64,000 nt of DNA from the NCBI GenBank assembly GCA_963707905.1, contig CAVPSA010000042.1, forward strand, positions 62,001 through 126,000. Reading direction: 5' to 3'. This document shows positions 57,692 to 64,000 of the stretch, in pieces (position 1 is the first letter of the stretch; every line of letters starts with the position of its first letter). Below the pieces are notes generated by a model. It saw nothing but the letters and a program-made list of their open reading frames with translations. It was not told the DNA's origin and did not search any database. Both the position numbers and the translations under genes were made by a program. This stretch comes from DASXKD01 sp963707905. GTDB taxonomy: Bacteria; Actinomycetota; Actinomycetes; Streptosporangiales; Streptosporangiaceae.

Positions 57692-58669
57692 CTACTTGAT
57701 CAGCGTCAGGTAGGCGAGGCTGCCCAGGCCGGCCACGATGCAGTAGATGCCGAACGGGATGAGCGTGCGGGTCTGCAGGTACCTGACAAGGAACCGGACC
57801 GACATGTAGGCGCCCAGGCCGGCCAGCAGGCTCCCGACCAGGATCTGGCCGCCGATTCCGGCGCCTGCCGTGCCGAACAGCTCGGGCAGCTTGAGCACTC
57901 CGGCGGCGAGGATGGCCGGCGTGGCGAGCAGGAAGGCGAACCGGCCGGCGTCCTCACGGGACAGCCCGCGCGTCATGCCCGCGACCATGGTGACCCCGTC
58001 CCTGCTGATGCCGGCGATCAGGGCGAGGATCTGTGCCGAGCCGATGAGGACGGCCTGAGGGTAGCTGAGGCTGGCCAGCCGCCCGTCGGACATGGCGACC
58101 GCGGTGTGCTCACGCTGGCGGTCGGCGCGGGCACCGGCCGAGTGCCGGCCCACGGCGGCCAGCTCGGCGTACTCCCGCTGCCGCGCGCTCTCCTCGTCGG
58201 CCTCGCGGGAGGAGTGCCGCCGGAAGTGCTCCCCGGCGATCAGGATGAGGCCGTTGATGGTCAGGAACACCGCCGCGTACTTCGGCTGGCCGAACACGGT
58301 CTGGAAGGTCTTCTGCAGCGCCAGTCCCGCGATGCCGACGGGTATCGTGGCCAGCACGATCATCCAGGCGAGCCGCTCGTCGGCGGTGTACACCTCGCGG
58401 TAGCGGATCGAGGTGACCAGGCCGCGGATGATCCTGACCCAGTCCCGCCGGAAGTAGATGAGCAGGGCGGCCGCGGTGGCCACGTGCAGCCCGACGATAA
58501 AGGCCAGGTAGGGCGAGGACTCCGCGGCGACGTTGAGGTTCTGCGCCCACTGACCGCCGATCACCGCGGGGATAAGCACGGCATGGCCGAGGCTGGAAAT
58601 CGGGAACAGCTCGGAAACGCCCTGGACCAGGCCGATGACCGCGGCTTGCAGGTAGGTCAGATCTGTCAT
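57692..58669 (-). CDS. uppP: Undecaprenyl-diphosphatase (UppP/BacA)
   Basis: The 325-residue integral membrane protein has the UppP motifs: QGVSELFPISSLGH (16-29, the (E/Q)xxxE plus PxSSxGH-type active site) and GISRDGVTMVAGMTRGL around residue 218, with about eight membrane helices. It removes a phosphate from undecaprenyl diphosphate so the carrier can be reused for peptidoglycan and polysaccharide precursors; overproduction gives bacitracin tolerance. A polar insertion (about 155-190, Arg/Glu/Ser-rich) is longer than usual. ATG 58669 is 94 bp from tandem BlaI-type operators shared with the divergent repressor gene, so it is probably induced by the same wall-stress signal. Confidence 0.93.
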   Translation of the reverse strand: MTDLTYLQAAVIGLVQGVSELFPISSLGHAVLIPAVIGGQWAQNLNVAAESSPYLAFIVGLHVATAAALLIYFRRDWVRIIRGLVTSIRYREVYTADERLAWMIVLATIPVGIAGLALQKTFQTVFGQPKYAAVFLTINGLILIAGEHFRRHSSREADEESARQREYAELAAVGRHSAGARADRQREHTAVAMSDGRLASLSYPQAVLIGSAQILALIAGISRDGVTMVAGMTRGLSREDAGRFAFLLATPAILAAGVLKLPELFGTAGAGIGGQILVGSLLAGLGAYMSVRFLVRYLQTRTLIPFGIYCIVAGLGSLAYLTLIK

Positions 58670-58762
58670 GCCAGGCCCTTCGCCGTGAGCTGGGCAGCCG
58701 CCGGGACCCGTCCGGATACGCTGCGCCCGGCGAGGCGAGGTGGCATACTCGGACCCGCCGGT

Positions 58763-58802
58763 GTTCTACAGGCACTGTAGAACATTTACAGGGCTTGTAG
58801 AT
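58763..58802. promoter_or_regulatory. Tandem BlaI/MecI-type operators between uppP and the repressor gene
   Basis: GTTCTACA-GGCAC-TGTAGAAC (58763-58783) is a perfect 8-bp dyad, and TTTACA-GGGCT-TGTAGA (58785-58801) is a second, imperfect copy 2 bp away. The TACA/TGTA half sites with a 5-bp spacer are those of BlaI/MecI repressors. They lie 26 bp before the repressor ATG and about 95 bp before uppP, so one repressor can act on both promoters. Confidence 0.8.
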
Positions 58803-58827
58803 ACAAATCGGGTAAAGGAGGCGTGCC

Positions 58828-59265
58828 GTGCCCGATGCACCGCCCCACCGCCCGCCTGCGGAGCCCGCGCCGTCCACGGAGTCCCTGCGGCGCCCCGCCG
58901 GGGCACTGGAGGCCGAGGTGATGGCCGTGCTGCGGGCCGCGGACGCGCCGCTCAGCCCTGGCCAGGTCCGCGAGCGCCTCACTGTCCCGCCGAGCGGTGA
59001 ACTGTCCTACAGCACGGTGGTCACCATCGTGTCCCGGCTGCACGCCAAGGGCCTGCTGGCTCGCGAGCGTGCCGGGCGCGGGTTCGCCTACACGCCGGTG
59101 GACCCGGCAAGCCTAGCGGCCGGCCAGATGAGCCGCGCACTGGATGCCGGCGTGGACCACGGCGCCGTGCTGACCAGGTTCGTATCCGGCCTGTCCGGCC
59201 GGGACGCCGGGCTGCTGCGCCGGCTGCTGTCCGGCGGCGACGGCACCGGCCAGGACCGGCGGTAG
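58828..59265 (+). CDS. BlaI/MecI/CopY-type transcriptional repressor
   Basis: The 145-residue winged-helix protein has the penicillinase-repressor domain: ALEAEVMAVLRAADAPLSPGQVRERL, then LSYSTVVTIVSRLHAKGLLARERAGRGFAYTPV. This TVVTIVSRL recognition helix is the usual DNA reader of TACA/TGTA sites. BlaI and MecI are inactivated by proteolysis when the partner BlaR1/MecR1 senses beta-lactams or wall stress. The next gene (5 bp downstream) is an M56 metalloprotease. Tandem operators sit just upstream. The first 25 residues are Pro-rich. Control of uppP is inferred from the site positions. Confidence 0.92.
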   Translation: MPDAPPHRPPAEPAPSTESLRRPAGALEAEVMAVLRAADAPLSPGQVRERLTVPPSGELSYSTVVTIVSRLHAKGLLARERAGRGFAYTPVDPASLAAGQMSRALDAGVDHGAVLTRFVSGLSGRDAGLLRRLLSGGDGTGQDRR

Positions 59266-59269
59266 CCAG

Positions 59270-60211
59270 GTGCGGCTGCTTGTCTACCTGCCGTTGCTGA
59301 TCCCCGTGCTCGCGGCCGTCGCGGCCCGGCCACTCGCCGCCCGGCTGGAACCCCGGGAGGCTACCTGGCTGCTCACCGTGGCCGCGGTGGTCCTGGCCGG
59401 GTGCAGCACGGTGGCGCTGGCGCTGCTCGCGGCCTCCTTCGCCGCTCGCGTACCGGCCATGGCCTCGCTGGGGCACTACTCCCAGAGCGTGGTGCACCGC
59501 GCCGATCCCACCCCCGCCGTCACCGGCGCGGTGGCCGCCCTGGTGCTGACCGTGGCCGCGGTGGCCGTCGCGGTCGCGTTCCGGCACCGCGCCCGCGCCC
59601 TGGCCGAGTCCTACCGGCGCGCCGCGCGCCTGCACGACGACGGCACCATCGTGGTCGTCCGCGGCACCGCCGTCGAGGCGTACGCCCTGCCCGGCTGGCC
59701 GGGCAGGATCGTGGTCTCCGGCCGCCTGCTTGAGGCACTCGACGAGCCCGGCCGCACGGCGCTGCTCGCGCACGAGCGTGCCCACCTCGCGGGCAGGCAC
59801 CATCTGTTCACCACGGTGGCGCACCTGGCCGCCGCGGCCAACCCGGTCCTCGTGCCGCTCGCCCGCACGGTGGACTACACGGTGGAGCGCTGGGCCGACG
59901 AGCACGCCGCCCGGGTCACCGGCGACCGCCGCCTGGTGGCCGTCACCATCGGCCAGGTGGCCATGATGGCCACTCCTGCCCGGTGGCCCGCGGCCACCCT
60001 CGGCATGGCCCGGGCGGGCTCCCGCCGGGTCTCGGTGGCCTGGGCCGGGCCGGTGCCCCGCCGGGTGGCTGCCCTGCTCGGCCCGCCGCCCCGCTCGCGG
60101 GTCCTGCTTGTGGCCGTCGCCGTGCTGATCGTCGTGCTCGCCGGCGCGTCCGCACTGCAGGCCGCCAGAGACCTGCACGCGCTGCTCGAGCTTGCCCGGG
60201 CCGGCCGCTGA
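59270..60211 (+). CDS. M56-type (BlaR1-like) membrane metalloprotease without a sensor domain
   Basis: The 313-residue protein has three or more N-terminal membrane helices (about 3-22, 34-60, 85-104), a cytoplasmic zinc-protease domain with HERAH (168-172) and a downstream Glu in ERWADEHAA that completes the zinc site, and a C-terminal helix (about 282-302). It matches the M56 family of BlaR1/MecR1, but it lacks the extracellular penicillin-binding domain that senses beta-lactams in the staphylococcal proteins; many actinobacterial homologues are this short. It would cleave or disable the upstream repressor. GTG 59270 lies 4 bp after the repressor stop. Confidence 0.9.
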   Translation: MRLLVYLPLLIPVLAAVAARPLAARLEPREATWLLTVAAVVLAGCSTVALALLAASFAARVPAMASLGHYSQSVVHRADPTPAVTGAVAALVLTVAAVAVAVAFRHRARALAESYRRAARLHDDGTIVVVRGTAVEAYALPGWPGRIVVSGRLLEALDEPGRTALLAHERAHLAGRHHLFTTVAHLAAAANPVLVPLARTVDYTVERWADEHAARVTGDRRLVAVTIGQVAMMATPARWPAATLGMARAGSRRVSVAWAGPVPRRVAALLGPPPRSRVLLVAVAVLIVVLAGASALQAARDLHALLELARAGR

Positions 60212-60222
60212 ACCCGCTCGGA

Positions 60223-61227
60223 TCAGTGTCCTGCGGCTTGCGAGGGGGCCAGCCCGGGCGGATGGGGCCGCGGTTGCGCGGCATCGGCGGCGGACTGCTG
60301 CGCCCGCAGTTCGCCGAGGCGGACCATGGCCACGCCGGCCAGGATGAACCCGCCGCCGAGGAACTGCACCCGGGTGGGCAACTGGCCGAGCAGCAGCCAG
60401 GCGAAACCGACCGCGAAGATGACTTCGGCCAGGCCGACGAACGACGCGAGCCGGGCCCCCAGCCGGCGGACGGCGCCAATGCCCGTGATGTACGAGATCA
60501 CCGCGGCCACCAGCGACAGCCCGAGCACCGGCACGATCCAGCTCACCTGGTGACCCAGAGCGTGCACGTAACCAAGGCTGGCGGTCAGCGGCATCAGCCC
60601 GGTCCCGGCCATCGCGGCCAGGGCGGCCGCGCCGACGCACATCCCGGCCCACGTCATCACCAGCGGTGGCAACGGCTCCTCCTCGCCGCCAGCCGAGAGC
60701 ACGAAGAAGGCCGCCAGGCCCACGGCGCCCAGCAGTGCCCAGATCACCCCGGCCGGGTTGATCCCCGCCGGGCCGGCCAGGTTGACCACCATGGCCAGCC
60801 CCGCGATCGCCACGACGCCCCCGGTGATGGTCAGCCGCCGCGGCCGCTGGCCGTGCCGCAGCCACAGCCAGCCCACCACCAGCACCACGCCGAGAAACTC
60901 AAGCAGCACCGCGACGCCCACCGGGATCCGGGCGACAGCATTGAAGTAGCACCACTGGGCGGCGGCGACCGCGAGCAGGCCGTAGGCAGCTATCCGGCCC
61001 GCGCTGCGCCGCAGCAGGGCCCACTGGCCGCGCAACCGCAGCACCGCGGGGACGGTGAGGATCAGCGCCGCCACGGCTATCCGGGCCAGCACGGCCGCGC
61101 CCGGGCTCCAGCCGGCCGCGATCAGGGCCGCGGCGAACGTTCCCGACGTGCCGAACGCGGCCGCGGACAGCAGGGCGAGAGCCAGTCCCGCGCCGCCCTG
61201 GGCATGCTTGCCGGGCTCGGTCCCCAT
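60223..61227 (-). CDS. EamA/DMT-family transporter
   Basis: The protein of about 334 residues has ten predicted membrane helices in two EamA repeats (for example ALALLSAAAFGTSGTFAAALI at the N-terminus, VAVLLEFLGVVLVVGWLWL and LASFVGLAEVIFAVGFAWLLLGQ). These proteins export metabolites or amino acids across the inner membrane. ATG 61227 is chosen because GGGAG lies about 5 nt upstream; an in-frame start at 61248 is also open. The C-terminal 30 residues are Gln/Pro/Ala-rich. It is divergent from a CGNR zinc-finger gene, a frequent regulator-exporter arrangement, with only about 70 bp between the start codons. Confidence 0.9.
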   Translation of the reverse strand: MGTEPGKHAQGGAGLALALLSAAAFGTSGTFAAALIAAGWSPGAAVLARIAVAALILTVPAVLRLRGQWALLRRSAGRIAAYGLLAVAAAQWCYFNAVARIPVGVAVLLEFLGVVLVVGWLWLRHGQRPRRLTITGGVVAIAGLAMVVNLAGPAGINPAGVIWALLGAVGLAAFFVLSAGGEEEPLPPLVMTWAGMCVGAAALAAMAGTGLMPLTASLGYVHALGHQVSWIVPVLGLSLVAAVISYITGIGAVRRLGARLASFVGLAEVIFAVGFAWLLLGQLPTRVQFLGGGFILAGVAMVRLGELRAQQSAADAAQPRPHPPGLAPSQAAGH

Positions 61228-61297
61228 GGCGCTCCCTGTAATGGGCAAAGGTAAGTTACGCTAATGACGCTACCGAGAGGCGGTGAAAGGGGTCAAG

Positions 61298-61837
61298 ATG
61301 ATTTTTGCCCATGACACCGAGGTGGCGCTGACCTCGGCCGCCGCCCTCGTCAACACCGGCCGCGGCGGCAAGGAACTGCTGCCGGACACCGATGCCCTGG
61401 ACCGCTTCGTCAAGGACTGGGGCTGGACCGGTGGGCGCGCGCACGACCGGGCCGAGCTCGACGCGGTCCGGCGGCTGCGTCCCCGGCTCGAACGGCTGTG
61501 GGGCATGTCCGAAGACGCCGCCGCCGGGCTGGTCAACACGCTGCTGCGGGAGGCGAGCGCCCTGCCGCAACTGGTCAGGCACGACCAGTGGGACTATCAC
61601 CTGCACGCCACGCCGCCGGACGCGCCGCTGGCCGACCGGATGGCCGTCGAGGCGGCGATGGCCTTCACCGACGTCATCCGCTCCGGGCAGCTCGGCCGGC
61701 TCCGGGTGTGCGCCGCGGACCACTGCGAGAACCTTCACGTGGACCTGTCGAAGAACCGGTCGCGGCGGTTCTGCAGCCTTGCCTGCGCCAACCGCACCAA
61801 CGTCGCCGCCTACCGGGTACGCCATGGGGGCCGGTGA
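61298..61837 (+). CDS. CGNR-type zinc-finger regulator
   Basis: The 179-residue protein has an N-terminal helical ABATE-like domain (VALTSAAALVNTGR; about 5-115) and a C-terminal CGNR zinc finger: CAADHCENL, then SRRFCSLACANR, with four zinc Cys. The name motif CGNR is CANR here. Members are stress-responsive transcription regulators. ATG 61298 is chosen because AAAGGGG lies about 6 nt upstream. The gene is divergent from an EamA exporter, which it may control. No operator is certain, but the intergenic TTACGCTAATGACGC region is a candidate. Confidence 0.87.
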   Translation: MIFAHDTEVALTSAAALVNTGRGGKELLPDTDALDRFVKDWGWTGGRAHDRAELDAVRRLRPRLERLWGMSEDAAAGLVNTLLREASALPQLVRHDQWDYHLHATPPDAPLADRMAVEAAMAFTDVIRSGQLGRLRVCAADHCENLHVDLSKNRSRRFCSLACANRTNVAAYRVRHGGR

Positions 61838-62115
61838 GACCGGCGGTGCGGTGCTGCGCCACCCGGCGGGGCGGGCTGTTCCCGTCCGGGCCTGGTCGTC
61901 AGGAACCGGGTACGAAGCCGCCCGCCGACAGCAACTTTCCGCGATGTGCGGCCGGAATGATCCGCGAAGGCGTGCGGTGACGTAGCCACAGTGACAGTGG
62001 ACCGGGCACGGGAGGCATGGTGCCGGCGACGCTCTACCAGGTGGCCAGCCAGGGCAGCGGCGAGATTATTACCTGCCCATTGCCGACGGCTGGGCCCTGC
62101 GCTAACGTCCCCGGT

Positions 62116-62676
62116 GTGGGGGGGACCGACGCGTTCTTGGCGTCGCGCCTGGCGGCAGGAGACGACCTCGCCTTGGCCGAGGCGTTTGACCGGTTCGGGC
62201 GGGCGGTGTACGGCGCGGCCCTGCGCGTGGTCGGGGACGGCGCGAGCGCGCAGGATGTCGTCCAGGACGTGTTCGTCGAACTGTGGCGCCATCCCGACCG
62301 GTACGACCCCGCGGCCGGCCCGTTGCGCACCTACCTGATCGTGCTGGCCCGGCACCGCGCGGTGGACCTGGTGCGCAGCGAACTGCGGCGGATCGCCCGG
62401 CAGGAGCGGCATCACCGGCTGACGCCGGGGCAGCATCCCGAGGCGCCAGGCGACCAGGTGGTGGCCGCCGCCATGGCCGCGGCGATACGGGACGCGGTGC
62501 GGACGCTGCCCGACGGGCAGCGGCGGGTGGTCGAGCTTGCCTACTTCGAAGGGCTCACCTACCGTGAGGTCGCGCTCGTGGCCGGCATCCCTGAGGGCAC
62601 CGCCAAGTCGCGGCTCCGGCTGGCCCTGGCCAAGCTGGAAACAATGCTGGACCGGCAGTTGCTGGAGTGGTCATGA
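62116..62676 (+). CDS. ECF-type RNA polymerase sigma factor
   Basis: The 186-residue protein has sigma region 2 (SAQDVVQDVFVELWRHPDRYD, core binding, and RTYLIVLARHRAVDLVRSELRR, -10 recognition) and region 4 (VRTLPDGQRRVVELAYFEGLTYREVALVAG with IPEGTAKSRLRLAL as the helix-turn-helix). It has no extra C-terminal domain. GTG 62116 is used because upstream in-frame sequence is not sigma-like; the message may be nearly leaderless. Its stop overlaps the ATG of the next gene, so regulator and sigma factor are made together. The stress signal is unknown. Confidence 0.9.
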   Translation: MGGTDAFLASRLAAGDDLALAEAFDRFGRAVYGAALRVVGDGASAQDVVQDVFVELWRHPDRYDPAAGPLRTYLIVLARHRAVDLVRSELRRIARQERHHRLTPGQHPEAPGDQVVAAAMAAAIRDAVRTLPDGQRRVVELAYFEGLTYREVALVAGIPEGTAKSRLRLALAKLETMLDRQLLEWS

Positions 62677-63539
62677 CGGCGGAGCGGGAACCGGTGGTGC
62701 TGCCCGAGGGCCTGCGGGACCGGGTGCTGGCGGCTTCGTGGCGGGCGCGGTCGGCCGGCCGGCCGGTTCCGGACGTTCCGGAGATCTCCCCGCTGGAGGC
62801 GTTCAGCCGGGCGGCCGATGCTCTTTACGGGTTGCTGTGCGCGCTGGACGACGCGGACTGGCAGCGCACCGTGCTGCGCGGCCTGGATGTGCAGCACCTG
62901 ATCGGGCATCTGACCGGGGTCGAGGAGGACATGCGGCGCTGCTTGTCCGGCGACCCGGCAGTGGCCGAGGCCGACCATGTCGCTTCGACGCAGCCCTGCG
63001 CCGCCCGCCAGGCCGGGCAGCCACCGGCCAGCACGCGCGCCGAGTGGCGCGGCGCGGCTGACCGCGGTCTCGCGCTGGCACGGGAGCACGGGGATCTGCA
63101 CGCCGAGGTGGCATTGCACGGGATGCGGCTGCCGCTGGGCGCACTGCTGATCGTCCGGGCGTTCGAGCTGTGGACCCATGACAACGACATCCGCCGGGCC
63201 ACCGGGTTGCCGCCCGCGGTGCCTGATGCCTCGACGCTGCGGCTGATGACCGGGCTTGCCGCGCGGCTGCTGCCCTACGGCGCGGCCCGGGCCGGGCTGC
63301 GCGAGCCCACGCGATTGCACCTGGTGCTGACCGGGCCCGGCGGCGGCACCTGGGACGTCGTGATCGGCGACGCGGACCAGCAGGCCCCGGCCCCGGTCGG
63401 CATCGTCACCGGCGCGGTCGGGTTCTGCCAGCTGGTCGCGAACCGGGCCACTCCCGGGGAACTGGACCTGCACATCACCGGCGACGCGGGCCGGGCGGCC
63501 GGGATACTCGCCGCCGCGTCGGCGCTCGCGCTCGACTAG
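62673..63539 (+). CDS. Maleylpyruvate-isomerase-fold (MDMPI/DinB-like) protein, probable sigma partner
   Basis: The 288-residue protein contains a helical DinB/MDMPI metal-binding domain: LYGLLCALDDADWQ near 52-65, HLIGHLTGVEEDM with the first His, and RAFELWTHDNDIRRATG with His and Asp typical of mycothiol-dependent maleylpyruvate isomerase metal sites, plus a C-terminal SCP2-like sterol-carrier-type domain (about 210-285). Genes of this type often follow ECF sigma genes in actinobacteria and may act as anti-sigma or redox-sensing partners, an inference from the ATGA overlap with the sigma gene. An enzymatic role cannot be excluded. Confidence 0.85.
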   Translation: MTAEREPVVLPEGLRDRVLAASWRARSAGRPVPDVPEISPLEAFSRAADALYGLLCALDDADWQRTVLRGLDVQHLIGHLTGVEEDMRRCLSGDPAVAEADHVASTQPCAARQAGQPPASTRAEWRGAADRGLALAREHGDLHAEVALHGMRLPLGALLIVRAFELWTHDNDIRRATGLPPAVPDASTLRLMTGLAARLLPYGAARAGLREPTRLHLVLTGPGGGTWDVVIGDADQQAPAPVGIVTGAVGFCQLVANRATPGELDLHITGDAGRAAGILAAASALALD

Positions 63540-63640
63540 CGCCGCCGGGGTGATCCGGGCCCGGCCGTGGTGACGTATCCCTCCCGTAGCCCGTGCGCGT
63601 TACCGCGCGCGGAAAGGAATCGTCGAGGGGGTACGTAACC

Positions 63641-63943
63641 ATGAGCGTGCACATCATTGCGAAATTCCAGGGCGATACCGCCATGTTCCGCCAGGCGCTC
63701 ACCGAACGTGCCGGTGAGTTCGAGAAGATCGCCGACACGGCCCGCGCGGCGGGTGGCATTCATCACCGGTTCGGCATTGGTGACGGCTACGTGGTGGTCG
63801 TCGACGAATGGGAGAGCGTCGAGCACTTCCAGCAGTTCTTTGGCAACCCTGAGCTGCAGGCGTTCATCGGCTCTGTGGGCGCTGCCCCGGCTCCGCCGGA
63901 GATAATCATTGCCGAGGCCGTGGCATCGCCCGACGCCTACTAA
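63641..63943 (+). CDS. Small dimeric alpha/beta-barrel-like protein, unknown function
   Basis: The protein of about 100 residues reads as a ferredoxin-like single-domain unit: MSVHIIAKFQGDTAMFRQAL, a helix with EFEKIADTARAAG, then strands HHRFGIGDGYVVVVDEW and the helix ESVEHFQQFFGNPELQAF. This pattern and length are typical of antibiotic-biosynthesis-monooxygenase-like and EthD-like small dimers. No catalytic residues are identifiable. ATG 63641 follows GAGGGGG about 10 nt upstream. It stands alone at the window end, about 100 bp after the MDMPI gene. Confidence 0.75.
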   Translation: MSVHIIAKFQGDTAMFRQALTERAGEFEKIADTARAAGGIHHRFGIGDGYVVVVDEWESVEHFQQFFGNPELQAFIGSVGAAPAPPEIIIAEAVASPDAY

Positions 63944-64000
63944 CTGCAGACCGGCGCGCCGCGCCGGGCACGCCGCCGGGCGGCCGGATTATCTCCGGCC

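Noticed and set aside
57155..58780. Long plus-strand frame across the NHL leader and uppP
   Set aside because: Most of it is antisense to uppP; only the segment from 57503 has start signals and is listed separately with low confidence.
61838..62115. Possible small gene between CGNR and sigma genes
   Set aside because: Frames here show no ribosome site or domain; the interval is best read as promoter and leader sequence.

Overview
The window is very GC-rich chromosomal DNA (roughly 70% or more by eye) with GTG starts, ATGA/GTGA stop-start overlaps and leaderless-looking genes. Several families point to a soil Actinomycetota: an ImuA'-ImuB-DnaE2 cassette behind an actinobacterial-type SOS box, a DUF222/HNH element, a maleylpyruvate-isomerase-fold (mycothiol-type) protein beside an ECF sigma factor, an AAC(2')-I acetyltransferase, MenG/geranylgeranyl-reductase genes and a BlaI-like regulator. 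A Streptosporangiales-like genome is my guess; the sequence shown does not prove it. No rRNA, tRNA, CRISPR array, prophage or intact insertion sequence was seen.

Layout. 1-8700: an exopolysaccharide-type block with a GT4 tail, NAD-sugar epimerase, GH18, membrane GT2 with QxxRW, another GT4, two NarL-type response regulators (one with Glu at the phosphoacceptor site), a soluble histidine-kinase-like ATPase, and a convergent membrane-anchored polysaccharide deacetylase. 8850-12240: a PsiE-like protein, then a tightly overlapping MenG-like methyltransferase / membrane protein / geranylgeranyl reductase operon. 12240-17190: cell-envelope genes on the minus strand, an L,D-transpeptidase lipoprotein and two tandem apolipoprotein N-acyltransferases. 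17190-17680: a gene-poor stretch with a (TCCC)n tract and repeated CGTGATA sites. 17680-31350: housekeeping and accessory enzymes (EamA, serS, glutathionyl-hydroquinone-reductase-like protein, S53 peptidase, dienelactone hydrolase, AAC(2'), Nudix, thioesterase, GNAT/HxlR pair, Rieske oxygenase, CocE/NonD hydrolase). 31350-37570: a complete oligopeptide-type ABC importer with its two ATPases fused. 37570-40900: a decayed stretch of gene fragments, split DUF222/HNH pieces, a frameshifted GNAT, a lipoprotein and a Ser/Gly hexapeptide-repeat protein. 40886-44280: a histone-deacetylase-fold amidohydrolase and an S9 peptidase. 44280-50540: the SOS mutasome imuA'-imuB-dnaE2. 50540-57310: a DUF1707 protein, a stand-alone LigD-type phosphoesterase domain, small unknown proteins, a carboxymuconolactone-decarboxylase-like protein, an SDR and a secreted NHL-repeat protein. 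57690-60210: uppP divergent from a BlaI-like repressor and an M56 metalloprotease, with tandem dyad operators between them. 60220-64000: EamA/CGNR divergent pair, ECF sigma with a probable regulator, and a small alpha-beta-barrel-like protein.

Two themes recur. The first is envelope and stress biology (polysaccharide, lipoprotein acylation, L,D-crosslinking, undecaprenyl phosphate recycling with a beta-lactam-type sensor, SOS mutagenesis). The second is an unusual density of in-frame 15-bp minisatellites, found in lnt2, the S9 peptidase, imuA', imuB and the imuA'-imuB spacer, with a 21-bp version in an EamA gene. A dispersed GC-rich repeat also occurs, one copy of which lies in frame inside dnaE2.
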